From NCBI RefSeq assembly GCF_007673235.1, contig NZ_VDZH01000002.1:165327-229326 (forward strand): DNA of 64,000 bases, in the 5' to 3' direction. The notes under the pieces were generated by a model. That model made no database searches. It was not told the origin of the DNA and was given only the letters and a program-made list of their open reading frames with translations. Source of the DNA: Curtobacterium pusillum (GTDB lineage Bacteria > Actinomycetota > Actinomycetes > Actinomycetales > Microbacteriaceae). The stretch's first letter is position 1. Each line of letters opens with the position of its first letter. This document shows, piece after piece, positions 33,312 through 41,738 of the stretch. Position numbers and translations under genes: made by a program.

Positions 33312-34889
33312 ATGTCCGACGGGTCCTCGTTCAGCATCACCACGCCGATCTTCTACGTGAACGACGTGCCCCACATCGGGCACGCGTACACCGAGGTCGC
33401 CGCGGACGTCCTCGCGCGCTGGCACCGTCAGCGCGGCGACGACACGTGGCTCCTGACCGGCACCGACGAGCACGGCCAGAAGATCCTGCGCACCGCCAGC
33501 GCGAACGAGGTCACCCCGAAGGAGTGGGCGGACCGGCTCGTGACCGAGGCGTGGAAGCCGCTCCTCGACACGGTGGACGTGGCGAACGACGACTTCATCC
33601 GCACCACGGACGAACGGCACGAGCGGGGCGTCACGGCGTTCCTGCAGAAGCTCTACGACGACGGCTACATCTACGCCGGCGAGTTCGAGGGCTTCTACTG
33701 CGTGGGCTGCGAGGAGTACAAGCAGCCGAGCGACCTCGTCCCCGGGACCGGTGCGTACGAGGGGCAGCAGGTCTGCGCGATCCACTCGATCCCGGTCGAG
33801 GTGCTGTCCGAGCGCAACTACTTCTTCCGGATGTCGGACTTCGAGCAGCGTCTGCTCGACCTGTACGACTCGAACCCGCAGTTCATCCAGCCCGAGAGCG
33901 TCCGCAACGAGATCATCTCGTTCGTGAAGCAGGGGCTGCGCGACCTGTCGATCTCGCGGTCGAGCTTCGACTGGGGCATCAAGATCCCGTGGGACAGCGA
34001 CCACGTCCTCTACGTCTGGTTCGACGCCCTGCTCAACTACGTCACGGCGCTCGGCTACGGCAGCGACGACGACGAGGCGTTCCAGCGGCTCTGGCCGAGC
34101 GTGCACATCGTCGGTAAGGACATCGCCCGCTTCCACGCGGTGATCTGGCCGGCCATGCTCATGGCTGCGGGCCTGCCGGTCCCGAAGCGCGTGTTCGGGC
34201 ACGGCTGGCTCCTCGTCGGCGGCGAGAAGATGTCCAAGTCGAAGCTCACCGGCATCGCGCCGTCCGAGATCACCGACACGTTCGGGTCGGACGCGTTCCG
34301 GTACTACTTCCTCCGCGCGATCACCTTCGGGCAGGACGGCAACTTCAGCTGGGAGGACATCTCCGCCCGCTACCAGGCCGAACTCGCCAACGGCTTCGGC
34401 AACCTGGCGTCCCGGCTCGTCGCGATGCTGCAGAAGTACTTCGACGGCGCGGTCCCGACGCGCGGGGCACTGACCTCGTCCGACGAAGCCGTGGACGCCC
34501 TCGCGGTCTCCGTCACCGAGCGTGCCGACGCTGCCATCGCGGCGTTCGCGCCGCACGAGGCGATCGCGACCGTCTGGGAGCTCGTCGACGCCCTGAACGG
34601 GTACATCACCGAGCAGCAGCCGTGGGCGCTCGCGAAGGACGACGCCCAGCGTGAGCGGCTCGGCACCGTGCTCGCCACGGCGCTCCGCGGACTCGGCACG
34701 GTCGCCGTGCTCGTGTCGCCGGTCATGCCGAAGGCGACCGAGAAGCTCTGGACCTCGATCGGTGCCGGCGGTTCCATCGCCGAGCAGCGCGTGGACCGTG
34801 CCTGGGAATGGCAGGGCGCGTCGGCCGTCGTCCCGCTCGAGACCGGACTCTTCCCGCGCATCGAACAGACGGAGCAGGGCGCAGCGTGA
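33312..34889 (+). CDS. metG: Methionyl-tRNA synthetase
   Basis: 525 residues, without the C-terminal tRNA-binding domain. HIGH is in VNDVPHIGHAYTEV and KMSKS in GGEKMSKSKLTG; the zinc knuckle of this class shows as FYCVGCEEY with a further Cys-His pair, CAIH. The gene starts a run metG-tatD-rsmA in which tatD overlaps it by 4 nt. The ATG is fixed by TAGGAT. Confidence 0.96.
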   Translation: MSDGSSFSITTPIFYVNDVPHIGHAYTEVAADVLARWHRQRGDDTWLLTGTDEHGQKILRTASANEVTPKEWADRLVTEAWKPLLDTVDVANDDFIRTTDERHERGVTAFLQKLYDDGYIYAGEFEGFYCVGCEEYKQPSDLVPGTGAYEGQQVCAIHSIPVEVLSERNYFFRMSDFEQRLLDLYDSNPQFIQPESVRNEIISFVKQGLRDLSISRSSFDWGIKIPWDSDHVLYVWFDALLNYVTALGYGSDDDEAFQRLWPSVHIVGKDIARFHAVIWPAMLMAAGLPVPKRVFGHGWLLVGGEKMSKSKLTGIAPSEITDTFGSDAFRYYFLRAITFGQDGNFSWEDISARYQAELANGFGNLASRLVAMLQKYFDGAVPTRGALTSSDEAVDALAVSVTERADAAIAAFAPHEAIATVWELVDALNGYITEQQPWALAKDDAQRERLGTVLATALRGLGTVAVLVSPVMPKATEKLWTSIGAGGSIAEQRVDRAWEWQGASAVVPLETGLFPRIEQTEQGAA

Positions 34890-35794
34890 CCGACGCCCAC
34901 CTCCGCTCCCGTGGCGACGGGGACGGTTCCAAGCGGGACCTGACCTACCCGCCGATGCCCGAGGCACTCGTCGTCCCGGTCTACGACAACCACACCCACA
35001 TGGAGATCGCCGACGGTGGTGACGGCGCACTCGACTACCGGGAGCACCTCGACCGGGCGTCGAGCGTCGGTGTCCGCGGCGTCGTGCAGGTCGGCACCGA
35101 CCTGGCGACGTCGGAGTGGTCGGCGGCCATCGCCGCCCGTGAGCCCCGGGTCCTCGCTGCCGTGGCGCTGCACCCGAACGAGGCGCCCTCGCTGCAGGAG
35201 CAGGGCCTGCTCGACGAGCACCTCGCCGGCATCGATCGGCTCGCGGCGCTGCCCCGGGTCCGGGCGATCGGCGAGACCGGCCTCGACTTCTTCCGCACGG
35301 GTGAGGACGGCCGCGACGCCCAGGTCCGCTCCTTCGAGGAACACATCCGCATCGCGAAGGCGCACGACCTCGCGCTGACGATCCACGACCGCGACGCGCA
35401 CGACGCCGTGGTCGAGGTCCTCGACCGTGTCGGCGCTCCCGAGAAGACCGTGTTCCACTGCTTCTCCGGCGGGCCGGACCTCGCCCGTCTCTGCGCCGAG
35501 CGGGGCTGGTACATGTCCTTCGCCGGCACCGTCACGTTCAAGAACGCGGCACCCCTCCGCCAGGCCCTCGAGGTCGCGCCGCGTCACCTGATCATGGTCG
35601 AGACGGACGCGCCGTACCTCACGCCGACGCCGTTCCGCGGGCGACCGAACGCGCCGTACCTCATCCCGCTCACGCTGCGCTCGATGGCGGAGACCCTCGG
35701 CACGGACGCCTCGATGCTCGCGGCGCAGATCGCCTCGAACACCGAGCTCGTCTACGGCGCCTGGGACGCCGAGCCCGTGACGGTGGACGGGTAG
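34886..35794 (+). CDS. TatD family metal-dependent hydrolase
   Basis: 302 residues of a TIM-barrel DNase. Metal ligands are in VYDNHTHMEIAD (HxH), AIGETGLDFFRTG (Glu/Asp), LTIHDRDAHDAV (His), KTVFHCFSGG (His) and MVETDAPYLTPTPFRG (Asp). The GTG start overlaps metG by 4 nt. It contains an acidic segment GDGDGSKRD before the first barrel strand, so an internal start is not excluded. It is a standard neighbour of metG and rsmA in actinobacteria. Confidence 0.93.
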   Translation: MTDAHLRSRGDGDGSKRDLTYPPMPEALVVPVYDNHTHMEIADGGDGALDYREHLDRASSVGVRGVVQVGTDLATSEWSAAIAAREPRVLAAVALHPNEAPSLQEQGLLDEHLAGIDRLAALPRVRAIGETGLDFFRTGEDGRDAQVRSFEEHIRIAKAHDLALTIHDRDAHDAVVEVLDRVGAPEKTVFHCFSGGPDLARLCAERGWYMSFAGTVTFKNAAPLRQALEVAPRHLIMVETDAPYLTPTPFRGRPNAPYLIPLTLRSMAETLGTDASMLAAQIASNTELVYGAWDAEPVTVDG

Positions 35795-35796
35795 TC

Positions 35797-36648
35797 GTGG
35801 CGTCGCTCCTCGGCCCGGCGGAGATCCGGGACCTCGCTGCCAAGCTCGACGTCACCCCGACGAAGAAGCTCGGCCAGAACTTCGTGCACGACGCCAACAC
35901 CGTCCGACGCATCGTCGCGTCCGGCCGCGTGACCGGCGACTCGAAGGTGCTCGAGATCGGCCCGGGCCTGGGCTCGCTGACCCTCGGGCTGACCGAGACC
36001 GGCGCATCCGTCACCGCGGTGGAGATCGACGGCCGGTTGGCGGCGCAGCTCCCGACGACCGTGTCGACGATGCAGCCCTCGGCCCGGCTCCGCGTCGTGC
36101 ACCAGGACGCCCTCGCCGTTGCGGCGGACGATCTGCCGGAAGCGCCGACCCACGTCGTCGCGAACCTGCCCTACAACGTCTCCGTGCCCGTCCTGCTGCA
36201 CCTGCTCGCCACGTTCCCGTCGATCGAGCGAGCACTCGTGATGGTGCAGGCCGAGGTCGGCTACCGCATCGCGGCGGGGCCGGGCAGCAAGGTCTACGGC
36301 GCCCCGAGCGTGAAGGCCGCCTGGTACGGCTCGTGGTCGATCGCCGGGCAGGTCAGCCGGCAGGTGTTCTGGCCGGTGCCGAACGTCGACAGCGTGCTCG
36401 TCGGGTTCGACCGGCACGATCAGCCGGGCGACGAAGCGCTCCGTGCGCAGGTGTTCGCGCTCGTCGACGGGGCGTTCCAGCAGCGTCGGAAGATGCTCCG
36501 TCAGAGCCTGTCCGGCGTCCTCGGCAGCAGTGCTCGTGCGTCCGAACTCCTCACCGCCGGCGGGATCGACCCGACCGCACGTGGCGAGATGCTCAGCACC
36601 GACGACTTCGTACGCCTCGGCCGGACGGTCCTCGCCGCGGCGGACTGA
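35797..36648 (+). CDS. rsmA: 16S rRNA (adenine1518/1519-N6)-dimethyltransferase
   Basis: 283 residues. LGQNFVHDANTVRRIV, EIGPGLGSLTLGL and NLPYNVSVPVLLHLL are the KsgA signatures. It dimethylates two adenines of the 16S 3-prime end with SAM. The GTG start is 2 nt after the tatD stop. In most actinobacteria ispE follows rsmA directly; here it is about 8.6 kb away at 45248. Confidence 0.96.
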   Translation: MASLLGPAEIRDLAAKLDVTPTKKLGQNFVHDANTVRRIVASGRVTGDSKVLEIGPGLGSLTLGLTETGASVTAVEIDGRLAAQLPTTVSTMQPSARLRVVHQDALAVAADDLPEAPTHVVANLPYNVSVPVLLHLLATFPSIERALVMVQAEVGYRIAAGPGSKVYGAPSVKAAWYGSWSIAGQVSRQVFWPVPNVDSVLVGFDRHDQPGDEALRAQVFALVDGAFQQRRKMLRQSLSGVLGSSARASELLTAGGIDPTARGEMLSTDDFVRLGRTVLAAAD

Positions 36649-36650
36649 AC

Positions 36651-37487
36651 TCACCAGTGGCCCGGCCGCTGGAACCCTCCTGGCAGGAGCGTGGCCGCGT
36701 CGCCCTTCGCCGCGTTGACCTGCATCTGGGTGAGGAACACCGCACCGCGGAGGTCGGTACCCCGCAGATCGGCATCGCGGAGGTCCACGCCGAGCACGTC
36801 GCAGCGCTCCAGCAGAGCGCGCCGGAGGTCCGCCGCGATCGCGAGGGAACCGCGCAGTGTCGTTCCGCGGAGGTCCGCGCCGCGCAGGTCCGCGCCGACG
36901 AGGTCCGCCCCCGGACCAACCTTCCGGTGATCGGCGCCGAGCGGGCCCCGCGCGCGGGCGATCGCACTCGCCTCGAGCAGGAGCGGGCGGGCGTGGTCGT
37001 ACTCCGCGTCGACGTCGAGGGTCGCGAGCTCGCCTGGTGTCCCGTCGCTGAGTGATCGGACGCGCTCGAACGCCGTGACCCACCGAGTCTCGTCGTCCGT
37101 CCGACGCACGAGCGTGATCGCCTCGTCGAGGTACCGCAGGAGGTCGTGGAGCCGGCGCACGATCGGGAACGTGGCGAACATCGACCGCTGCGTCTCGGCG
37201 TCGTCCCGCCACGACCGGCCCGCGAAGGTGTGCTGGGAGACCTTCTGGCCTGCACCGGAGCAGTCGAACACCGTGCAGCCGGAGAATCCTCGTTCGCGCA
37301 GGTGTGGGTGGATGCGGCAGCCGTCTGCCTCGTCGAGGTTGGTGCACGGGTCGCCGGCGTCCTTGTCGAAGGGAAAGTCCGCGGACCTCGCGAACGCCAG
37401 CGCGACGCAGCACAGGCCGAAGCAGTTCGCGCAGTCGGCTCCGAGGTCCTCCCGTCGCCCCAGCTCGACCCGCGTCCGCGCCGCCAT
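36651..37487 (-). CDS. Cys-rich N-terminus plus pentapeptide-repeat protein
   Basis: 278 residues. The first third is rich in Cys (LGADCANCFGLCC, PCTNLDEADGCRIH, GCTVFDCSGAG), recalling the zinc/iron-chelating YkgJ-type clusters. The second half has a right-handed beta-helix: repeats of ADLxG/ADLRG and LRG (ADLVGADLRGADLRGTTLRG, DLRDADLRGTDLRG). Similar pentapeptide proteins can mimic DNA or only be structural. It ends 2 bp after rsmA on the other strand and overlaps the YbaK gene by one base (TGATG). Function unknown. Confidence 0.85.
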   Translation of the reverse strand: MAARTRVELGRREDLGADCANCFGLCCVALAFARSADFPFDKDAGDPCTNLDEADGCRIHPHLRERGFSGCTVFDCSGAGQKVSQHTFAGRSWRDDAETQRSMFATFPIVRRLHDLLRYLDEAITLVRRTDDETRWVTAFERVRSLSDGTPGELATLDVDAEYDHARPLLLEASAIARARGPLGADHRKVGPGADLVGADLRGADLRGTTLRGSLAIAADLRRALLERCDVLGVDLRDADLRGTDLRGAVFLTQMQVNAAKGDAATLLPGGFQRPGHW

Positions 37488-37957
37488 CAGTGCTCGTTGA
37501 CCCGGACCACGGTCCCGCTCGTCAGGGTCAGCAGCTGGTCGAAGGTCAGGGGGAGCACGCTGTTCGCGGTCCCTGCCGCCGACCAGACGACGTCGTACTC
37601 GCGGAGGGCCTCGTCGACCACGGTCCGGATCGGTGCCGGGTGCCCGACGGGGGAGACGCCGCCGATGGGCTGCCCCGTGACCTCCCGGACCTGCTTCGCG
37701 GTGGCCATGGTGAGTTCGGTGACGCCGAGCTGGCCGGCGAGCAGATCCGTGTCGACCCGGTGGCGCCCGGACGTCATCGCGAGCAGCGGTTCGCCGTCGG
37801 CCAGGAACAGCAGGCTGCTCGCGATAGCGCCCGGCTCGGTACCGAGCGCGGCGGCGGCCTGCGCGGCGCTGTGCGTCGAGTCGGGCAGTTCGCGGGCGGT
37901 GGAGTCGATGCCGGCTTCGGCGACGATGCGCTGGACGGTGGCGAGGCGGTCGTTCAT
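37487..37957 (-). CDS. YbaK/EbsC family aminoacyl-tRNA deacylase-like protein
   Basis: 156 residues with ASSLLFLADGEPLLAMTSGRHRVD, where the family has the catalytic loop, and VTGQPIGGVSPVGHPAPIRTVVDEAL, the strongly conserved GGVSPxG pocket. It matches the classic YbaK/ProX type better than the protein at 17720. It precedes the pentapeptide gene with a 1-nt overlap. Editing of mischarged Cys-tRNA(Pro) or Ala-tRNA(Pro) is a family role and not shown for this member. Confidence 0.9.
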   Translation of the reverse strand: MNDRLATVQRIVAEAGIDSTARELPDSTHSAAQAAAALGTEPGAIASSLLFLADGEPLLAMTSGRHRVDTDLLAGQLGVTELTMATAKQVREVTGQPIGGVSPVGHPAPIRTVVDEALREYDVVWSAAGTANSVLPLTFDQLLTLTSGTVVRVNEH

Positions 37958-38028
37958 CACGGCCCATCCTCTCCCGATCCGCCGTCCGCGCGCGAGTGTC
38001 GTCAGCCTGTGCAAGAAATACAACATGT

Positions 38029-38058
38029 TTGCCCACTGCGATCGTGCCGATCTACGGT
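38029..38058 (+). promoter_or_regulatory. Promoter of the toxin-antitoxin-like pair
   Basis: TTGCCC (38029-38034), an 18-nt spacer and TACGGT (38053-38058). Just upstream is an unusually A/T-rich patch with the palindrome AACATGTT (38022-38029), a possible autoregulatory site. Confidence 0.5.
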
Positions 38059-38084
38059 CGCAGCACGAACCAAGAGGAGCAACC

Positions 38085-38291
38085 ATGAACAGCGCCCATC
38101 GTCAACTCGAACGCCTCCAGCACTCGGAATCGTTCACACCTCGAACCCTCACACCGGCGGAGATCGAGGCGCGCCGGGTACGACCGAGCGGCAGCGCCGA
38201 CGAGCGAGCGAAGCGTGTCCGACAGATCCTCAGCGCCTCGACGTTCACAGTTGCGCCACGCCCCGTCGGCCGGCCGTGGCAGGGCGTCTGA
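38085..38291 (+). CDS. Small putative antitoxin
   Basis: 68 residues, mostly charged, no known family recognised. GAGGAGC precedes the ATG. The position just before a PIN-domain gene, the small size and the basic tail (ADERAKRVRQIL) suit an antitoxin, though the DNA-binding fold is not recognisable. Confidence 0.6.
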   Translation: MNSAHRQLERLQHSESFTPRTLTPAEIEARRVRPSGSADERAKRVRQILSASTFTVAPRPVGRPWQGV

Positions 38292-38362
38292 CAGTGGCAC
38301 CCATCGAGTCCGCCCCCATCGACGAGCCCTGCCGGGTCTTCCCGATGGAGGAGACCACGACC

Positions 38363-38881
38363 ATGCCGGCGGCCGTCGTGCTCGAACGGAGTTTCGTGCT
38401 CGCTGCGCTGGAACGCAGCGCGCCGGGACACGACGCTGCTGCCGCTTTCCTGGAGCGGATGGTCGCGGCGGACACCACGGTGTTCTTCAACGACGTGCTC
38501 GAGTTGCAGCTCCAGGACGTCGCGTTCGACCTCGCCGTACGGCAGGTGCGCGGTGCAGGCACGCGCTCGGAACCCTCCGTGTCGGAGTTGGCGAGGGAGA
38601 TGCTCGCACGGTGGCAGGCGCTGATCACACTGACCGATGCGGTCTACGTCGAGCTCACACCGTTGCTCGAGGACGTCATGTACTACCGGGAGCGCTTCGG
38701 ACTGCCCGCGCTCGACTCGGTGCACGCTGCGATGGTGATGGCGTCCGGTGCCGACGGCATCGCGACGGTCGACCAGGTGTTCGGCGCGGTCGATCCGTCG
38801 TTGCTGCCGATCTTCACGCCGCAGCAGTTCGTGCGCGGTACCCGCGCACGCCGACGATCGAGCGGCTGGTCCGGATCCTGA
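38363..38881 (+). CDS. PIN-domain protein, degenerate first acidic residue
   Basis: 172 residues with the PIN pattern: AAVVLERSFVLAALERSAPGHDAAAAFLE, then NDVLELQLQDVAF, then YYRERFGLPALDSVHAAMVM and IATVDQVFGAVDP. The first conserved Asp (LDTS or LDTN) is Glu here (LERS), so activity is uncertain. The ATG is chosen because GGAGGAG precedes it; an upstream GTG at 38294 would place the start 2 nt after the antitoxin stop. PIN toxins cleave tRNA or mRNA. Confidence 0.72.
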   Translation: MPAAVVLERSFVLAALERSAPGHDAAAAFLERMVAADTTVFFNDVLELQLQDVAFDLAVRQVRGAGTRSEPSVSELAREMLARWQALITLTDAVYVELTPLLEDVMYYRERFGLPALDSVHAAMVMASGADGIATVDQVFGAVDPSLLPIFTPQQFVRGTRARRRSSGWSGS

Positions 38882-38898
38882 AGGGACCACGAGCGCGA

Positions 38899-38953
38899 TG
38901 CGATCGCACCGCCCCTACGATGACGGCATGACCGACGGGACGGTGCGATCGCA
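38899..38953. promoter_or_regulatory. Inverted repeat spanning the DUF4287 gene start
   Basis: TGCGATCGCACCG (38899-38911) and CGGTGCGATCGCA (38941-38953), 13-bp arms, 29-nt spacer. Each arm contains the palindrome TGCGATCGCA. The -10 TACGAT (38916-38921) and the ATG (38928) lie between the arms. Confidence 0.6.
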
Positions 38954-39467
38954 CGCGCAGGGTATGGCCGCCGACAAGGTCCTGGCCGCCACGGGGAGGA
39001 CCCCGGAGGACTGGTACGCCCGCATCGACGCGGCCGACGGACGGACGATCGGTCACCCGGCGATCGTGACCTGGCTCGTCGACCAGGGCGTCGACTCGTG
39101 GTGGGCGCAGGGCGTCACCATCGGGTACGAGCAGGCTCGGGGGCTGCGGATCCCGGGGCAACGGTCCGACGGCTCCTTCGCGGTGTCGGCGTCCCGGCAG
39201 GTGCCCGGCGAGCGTGAGGCAGTCCTCGACGGCATCGTGCCGGTGTTCACGGAGGCGTTCGGTTTCCCTCCGACCTCGGAGAGCCGGGGCGGGAAGCGTC
39301 CGTCGGCCCGGTGGACGTTCCCCGACCGCGAGTCAGTGCTCCTCAACACCGAGGACGGTTCCCGCGCGGACACCGTCCGGATCGCGGTGCAGCGCGAACG
39401 CCTCACCGGGCCGGAGCGCATGCCGGACGCCAAGGCGGAACTCCAGGGCTTGCTCGCCGGGCTCTGA
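38928..39467 (+). CDS. DUF4287-type protein
   Basis: 179 residues. The family signature is RTPEDWYARIDAADGRTIGHPAIVTWLVDQG followed by SWWAQGVTIGYEQARGL, a helical module of unknown role. The second half resembles a small-molecule-binding domain with TVRIAVQRERL. The -10 TACGAT 6 nt upstream sets the start. Its function is unknown. Confidence 0.82.
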   Translation: MTDGTVRSHAQGMAADKVLAATGRTPEDWYARIDAADGRTIGHPAIVTWLVDQGVDSWWAQGVTIGYEQARGLRIPGQRSDGSFAVSASRQVPGEREAVLDGIVPVFTEAFGFPPTSESRGGKRPSARWTFPDRESVLLNTEDGSRADTVRIAVQRERLTGPERMPDAKAELQGLLAGL

Positions 39468-39531
39468 CCGGCGCGTGACCACGCGAACGGGGGCGCGCGC
39501 GGACCGGTCTTTCGGCCCTAGGCTCCGACGG

Positions 39532-39945
39532 GTGTCTGCACCTCGCTCCCGTGCCTCGCTGATCGTCCTGCTGACGGCAGTGGTCGCGGGGTGCGCCATC
39601 GTGGTCTTCGCCGTGCGGGCGCTGCTCCGCGATCCGTCCGACGACGCCGCGTGGGTGGCTGTCCTGCTGGGTGTCCTGTTCGTCGCGTGGGGGATCGCGT
39701 TCGACCGAATCCCCGACGACGACGAGGACCAGGACGACCACGACCGGCGCCGCGTCACCGGCGTCCTGTCGACTGTCATGGCAGCGACGGGCGCCTACGT
39801 GGTGATCCGCGCCATCGGCCGTCCGGTCGACACCGCCCTCGTGGGCGCCCTCACGTGGCCGGCCTGGCGCCTCGTCAACCGGTTCCTCGACGGCGTCATC
39901 CGGCGGCGCGAGGCCCGCGGCGAACCGGACGGCGCCGCCGACTGA
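39532..39945 (+). CDS. Membrane protein of unknown function
   Basis: 137 residues with two to three predicted transmembrane segments (about residues 8-29, 41-58 and 77-97) separated by an acidic patch DDDEDQDDHD. No family recognised. TAGGCT at 39519-39524 lies 7 nt before the GTG. The gene is independent of the neighbours. Confidence 0.65.
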   Translation: MSAPRSRASLIVLLTAVVAGCAIVVFAVRALLRDPSDDAAWVAVLLGVLFVAWGIAFDRIPDDDEDQDDHDRRRVTGVLSTVMAATGAYVVIRAIGRPVDTALVGALTWPAWRLVNRFLDGVIRRREARGEPDGAAD

Positions 39946-39982
39946 AACGGACGGCGCCGCCGACTGAGCCGGTCGCGGGCCG

Positions 39983-40726
39983 TCAGTGCCGACGGGCCGC
40001 CAGCATCTCGATGAGCTCCTGCTGCTTCCCGTCCCGTTCGGACCAGCGCAGCGGCAGGACGTTCTGCACGAGGATCTCCGGCGCAGCACCGGACTGCAGC
40101 AGCGAGACCACCTCGGTCAGGAAGTCGTCGAGCGGCATCCCGCCGAAGTCCACGCCCTCGCCCATCAGGTCCGTGGCGACCGCCGGTGGCACGAGCTCGA
40201 GCACAGCCACGGACGAGTCGGTCAGCTGCTGGCGGAGGGACTGTGTGTACGAGTGCACGGCCGCCTTGGTGGCGCTGTACGTCGGGGTCGCGGCGAGCGG
40301 CGTGTAGGCGAGCCCGGACGACACGGTGACGATGGTCGACGCCGGGCGGCTGAGCAGGTGCGGCAGGAACGCGTCGATGAGGCGGATGGTGCCGAGCAGG
40401 TTGGTCTCGACGGTGGCGACGGCGTCCGTGAGGTGCTCCGACGAGCGGAGGTCCTCGGCGCGCATGATGCCCGACATCGTGATGACCGTGTCGAGCGTCG
40501 GATGGGTCTCGATGACGGAGGCCGCGGCTGCGGTGATCGACGCGGGGTCGGTGACGTCGAGCTCGACGGTGTCGAAGCCGTACTCGTCGTGCAGCGAGTC
40601 GAGCAGTGCGCGGCGTCGGCCACCGATGACGACGGTGCTGCCGGCGGCCTGCAGGCGCTGGGCGAGCCCGAGGCCGATGCCCGAGGTCGCGCCGGGGATG
40701 AAGACGGTGGAGTTCGTGATGTCCAT
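39983..40726 (-). CDS. SDR family oxidoreductase (classical)
   Basis: 247 residues with TGxxxGIG-like GATSGIGLGLAQRL, the NAG-like TNLLGTIRLID and the catalytic Ser-Tyr-Lys set VSSGLAYTPLAATPTYSATKAAVHSYTQSL. Similar short proteins are often next to an XRE gene, as here (40829, divergent). The reaction is unknown. Confidence 0.9.
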   Translation of the reverse strand: MDITNSTVFIPGATSGIGLGLAQRLQAAGSTVVIGGRRRALLDSLHDEYGFDTVELDVTDPASITAAAASVIETHPTLDTVITMSGIMRAEDLRSSEHLTDAVATVETNLLGTIRLIDAFLPHLLSRPASTIVTVSSGLAYTPLAATPTYSATKAAVHSYTQSLRQQLTDSSVAVLELVPPAVATDLMGEGVDFGGMPLDDFLTEVVSLLQSGAAPEILVQNVLPLRWSERDGKQQELIEMLAARRH

Positions 40727-40797
40727 GTCGACCACGATCCGCCCACCCGACCGTCCGAACCAGAGCGCCGTCATCGGGGGACCGCCGATCCCTGGCA

Positions 40798-40807
40798 CGG
40801 ACGTCCG
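40798..40807. promoter_or_regulatory. Palindrome in the SDR-XRE divergent gap
   Basis: CGGACGTCCG, 10-bp palindrome, 21 bp upstream of the regulator ATG. A candidate operator for the XRE protein, which is divergent from the SDR gene. Confidence 0.4.
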
Positions 40808-40828
40808 CGGCGGTGCACGATGAGGGAC

Positions 40829-41671
40829 ATGGACCGCCCTGGGCTCGCCGACTTCCTCCGCCGCCGTCGCGAACTGCTGCGCCCCGAGGACGTCGGGCTG
40901 GGCTCCGGGCAGCGTCGACGGACGCCGGGGCTGCGGCGCGAGGAGGTCGCGGCCCTCGCGGGCATGTCCGCCGACTACTACACGCGGCTCGAGCAGCAGC
41001 GTGGGCCACAGCCCTCCGAGCAGATGGTGGCGGCGATCGCCCGGGCGCTCCGGTTCACGCTCGACGAGCGCGACCACCTGTTCCGCCTCGCGGGGCACAA
41101 CGCTCCGGCACGCGTGCACCGCTCCGACCACGTCGACCCGGCGATCCTCCGGGTGCTCGACCGGCTCGAGGACACACCGGCGATCGTGGTGAACGACCTC
41201 GGTGAGACCCTCGTCGAGAACCGGCTCGGTGCGGCGTTGCTCGGCACGACGACAGATCTGCCGGGGAACGAGCGGTACCAGCCGTGGCGCTGGTTCATGA
41301 ATGAGTACGAGCGAGCCAAGTACGCCCCCGAGCAGCACGATCGTCTCGCGCGGGCACAGGTCGCGTCGCTCCGTGCTGCCGTGGGTGCCGCGGGCCCGAA
41401 GGACTCACGGGCCGTCGAGCTCATCGCCGATCTCGAAGCGAACAGCGAGGAGTTCCGCGCACTGTGGTCCCTGCATGAGGTGGCCAGCCGCTGGGAGGAC
41501 CACAAGACCTTCGTGCACCCGGAGCTCGGCCGCATCACCGTGGACTGCCAGGTGCTCCACACGACGAGCCAGACCCAGGCGCTGCTGCTCTTCACCGCAC
41601 CGGCGGGGACCGAGGACGCCCAGAAGCTCGAGCTCCTCGGCGTCGTCGGTCAGCAGGCCTTCACACACTGA
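40829..41671 (+). CDS. XRE/MmyB-type transcriptional regulator
   Basis: 280 residues. N-terminal HTH: LADFLRRRRELLRPEDVG, then RTPGLRREEVAALAGMSADYYTRLEQQRGPQPSEQMVAAIARAL. The C-terminal MmyB-like ligand-binding domain carries VDPAILRVLDRLEDTPAIVVNDLGETLVENRL and NERYQPWRWFMN. In this family the ligand is often a fatty acid. It is divergent from an SDR gene that it probably controls. GAGGG precedes the ATG. Confidence 0.9.
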   Translation: MDRPGLADFLRRRRELLRPEDVGLGSGQRRRTPGLRREEVAALAGMSADYYTRLEQQRGPQPSEQMVAAIARALRFTLDERDHLFRLAGHNAPARVHRSDHVDPAILRVLDRLEDTPAIVVNDLGETLVENRLGAALLGTTTDLPGNERYQPWRWFMNEYERAKYAPEQHDRLARAQVASLRAAVGAAGPKDSRAVELIADLEANSEEFRALWSLHEVASRWEDHKTFVHPELGRITVDCQVLHTTSQTQALLLFTAPAGTEDAQKLELLGVVGQQAFTH

Positions 41672-41726
41672 AACACGAGCGAGCAACAGCGCGTCACACA
41701 CTTGGCCGCGCGCACCACGACCTGCC

Positions 41727-41732
41727 TATGGT
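41727..41732 (+). promoter_or_regulatory. Leaderless -10 box of the ATP-grasp gene
   Basis: TATGGT, 6 nt before the GTG at 41739, with a -35-like TTGGCC at 41702-41707 (19-nt spacing). Confidence 0.55.
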
Positions 41733-41738
41733 GGCGAG

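Noticed and set aside
32313..35030. A 905-codon minus-strand frame under rsmI and metG
   Set aside because: Antisense to two housekeeping genes with clear signatures; no domain of its own.
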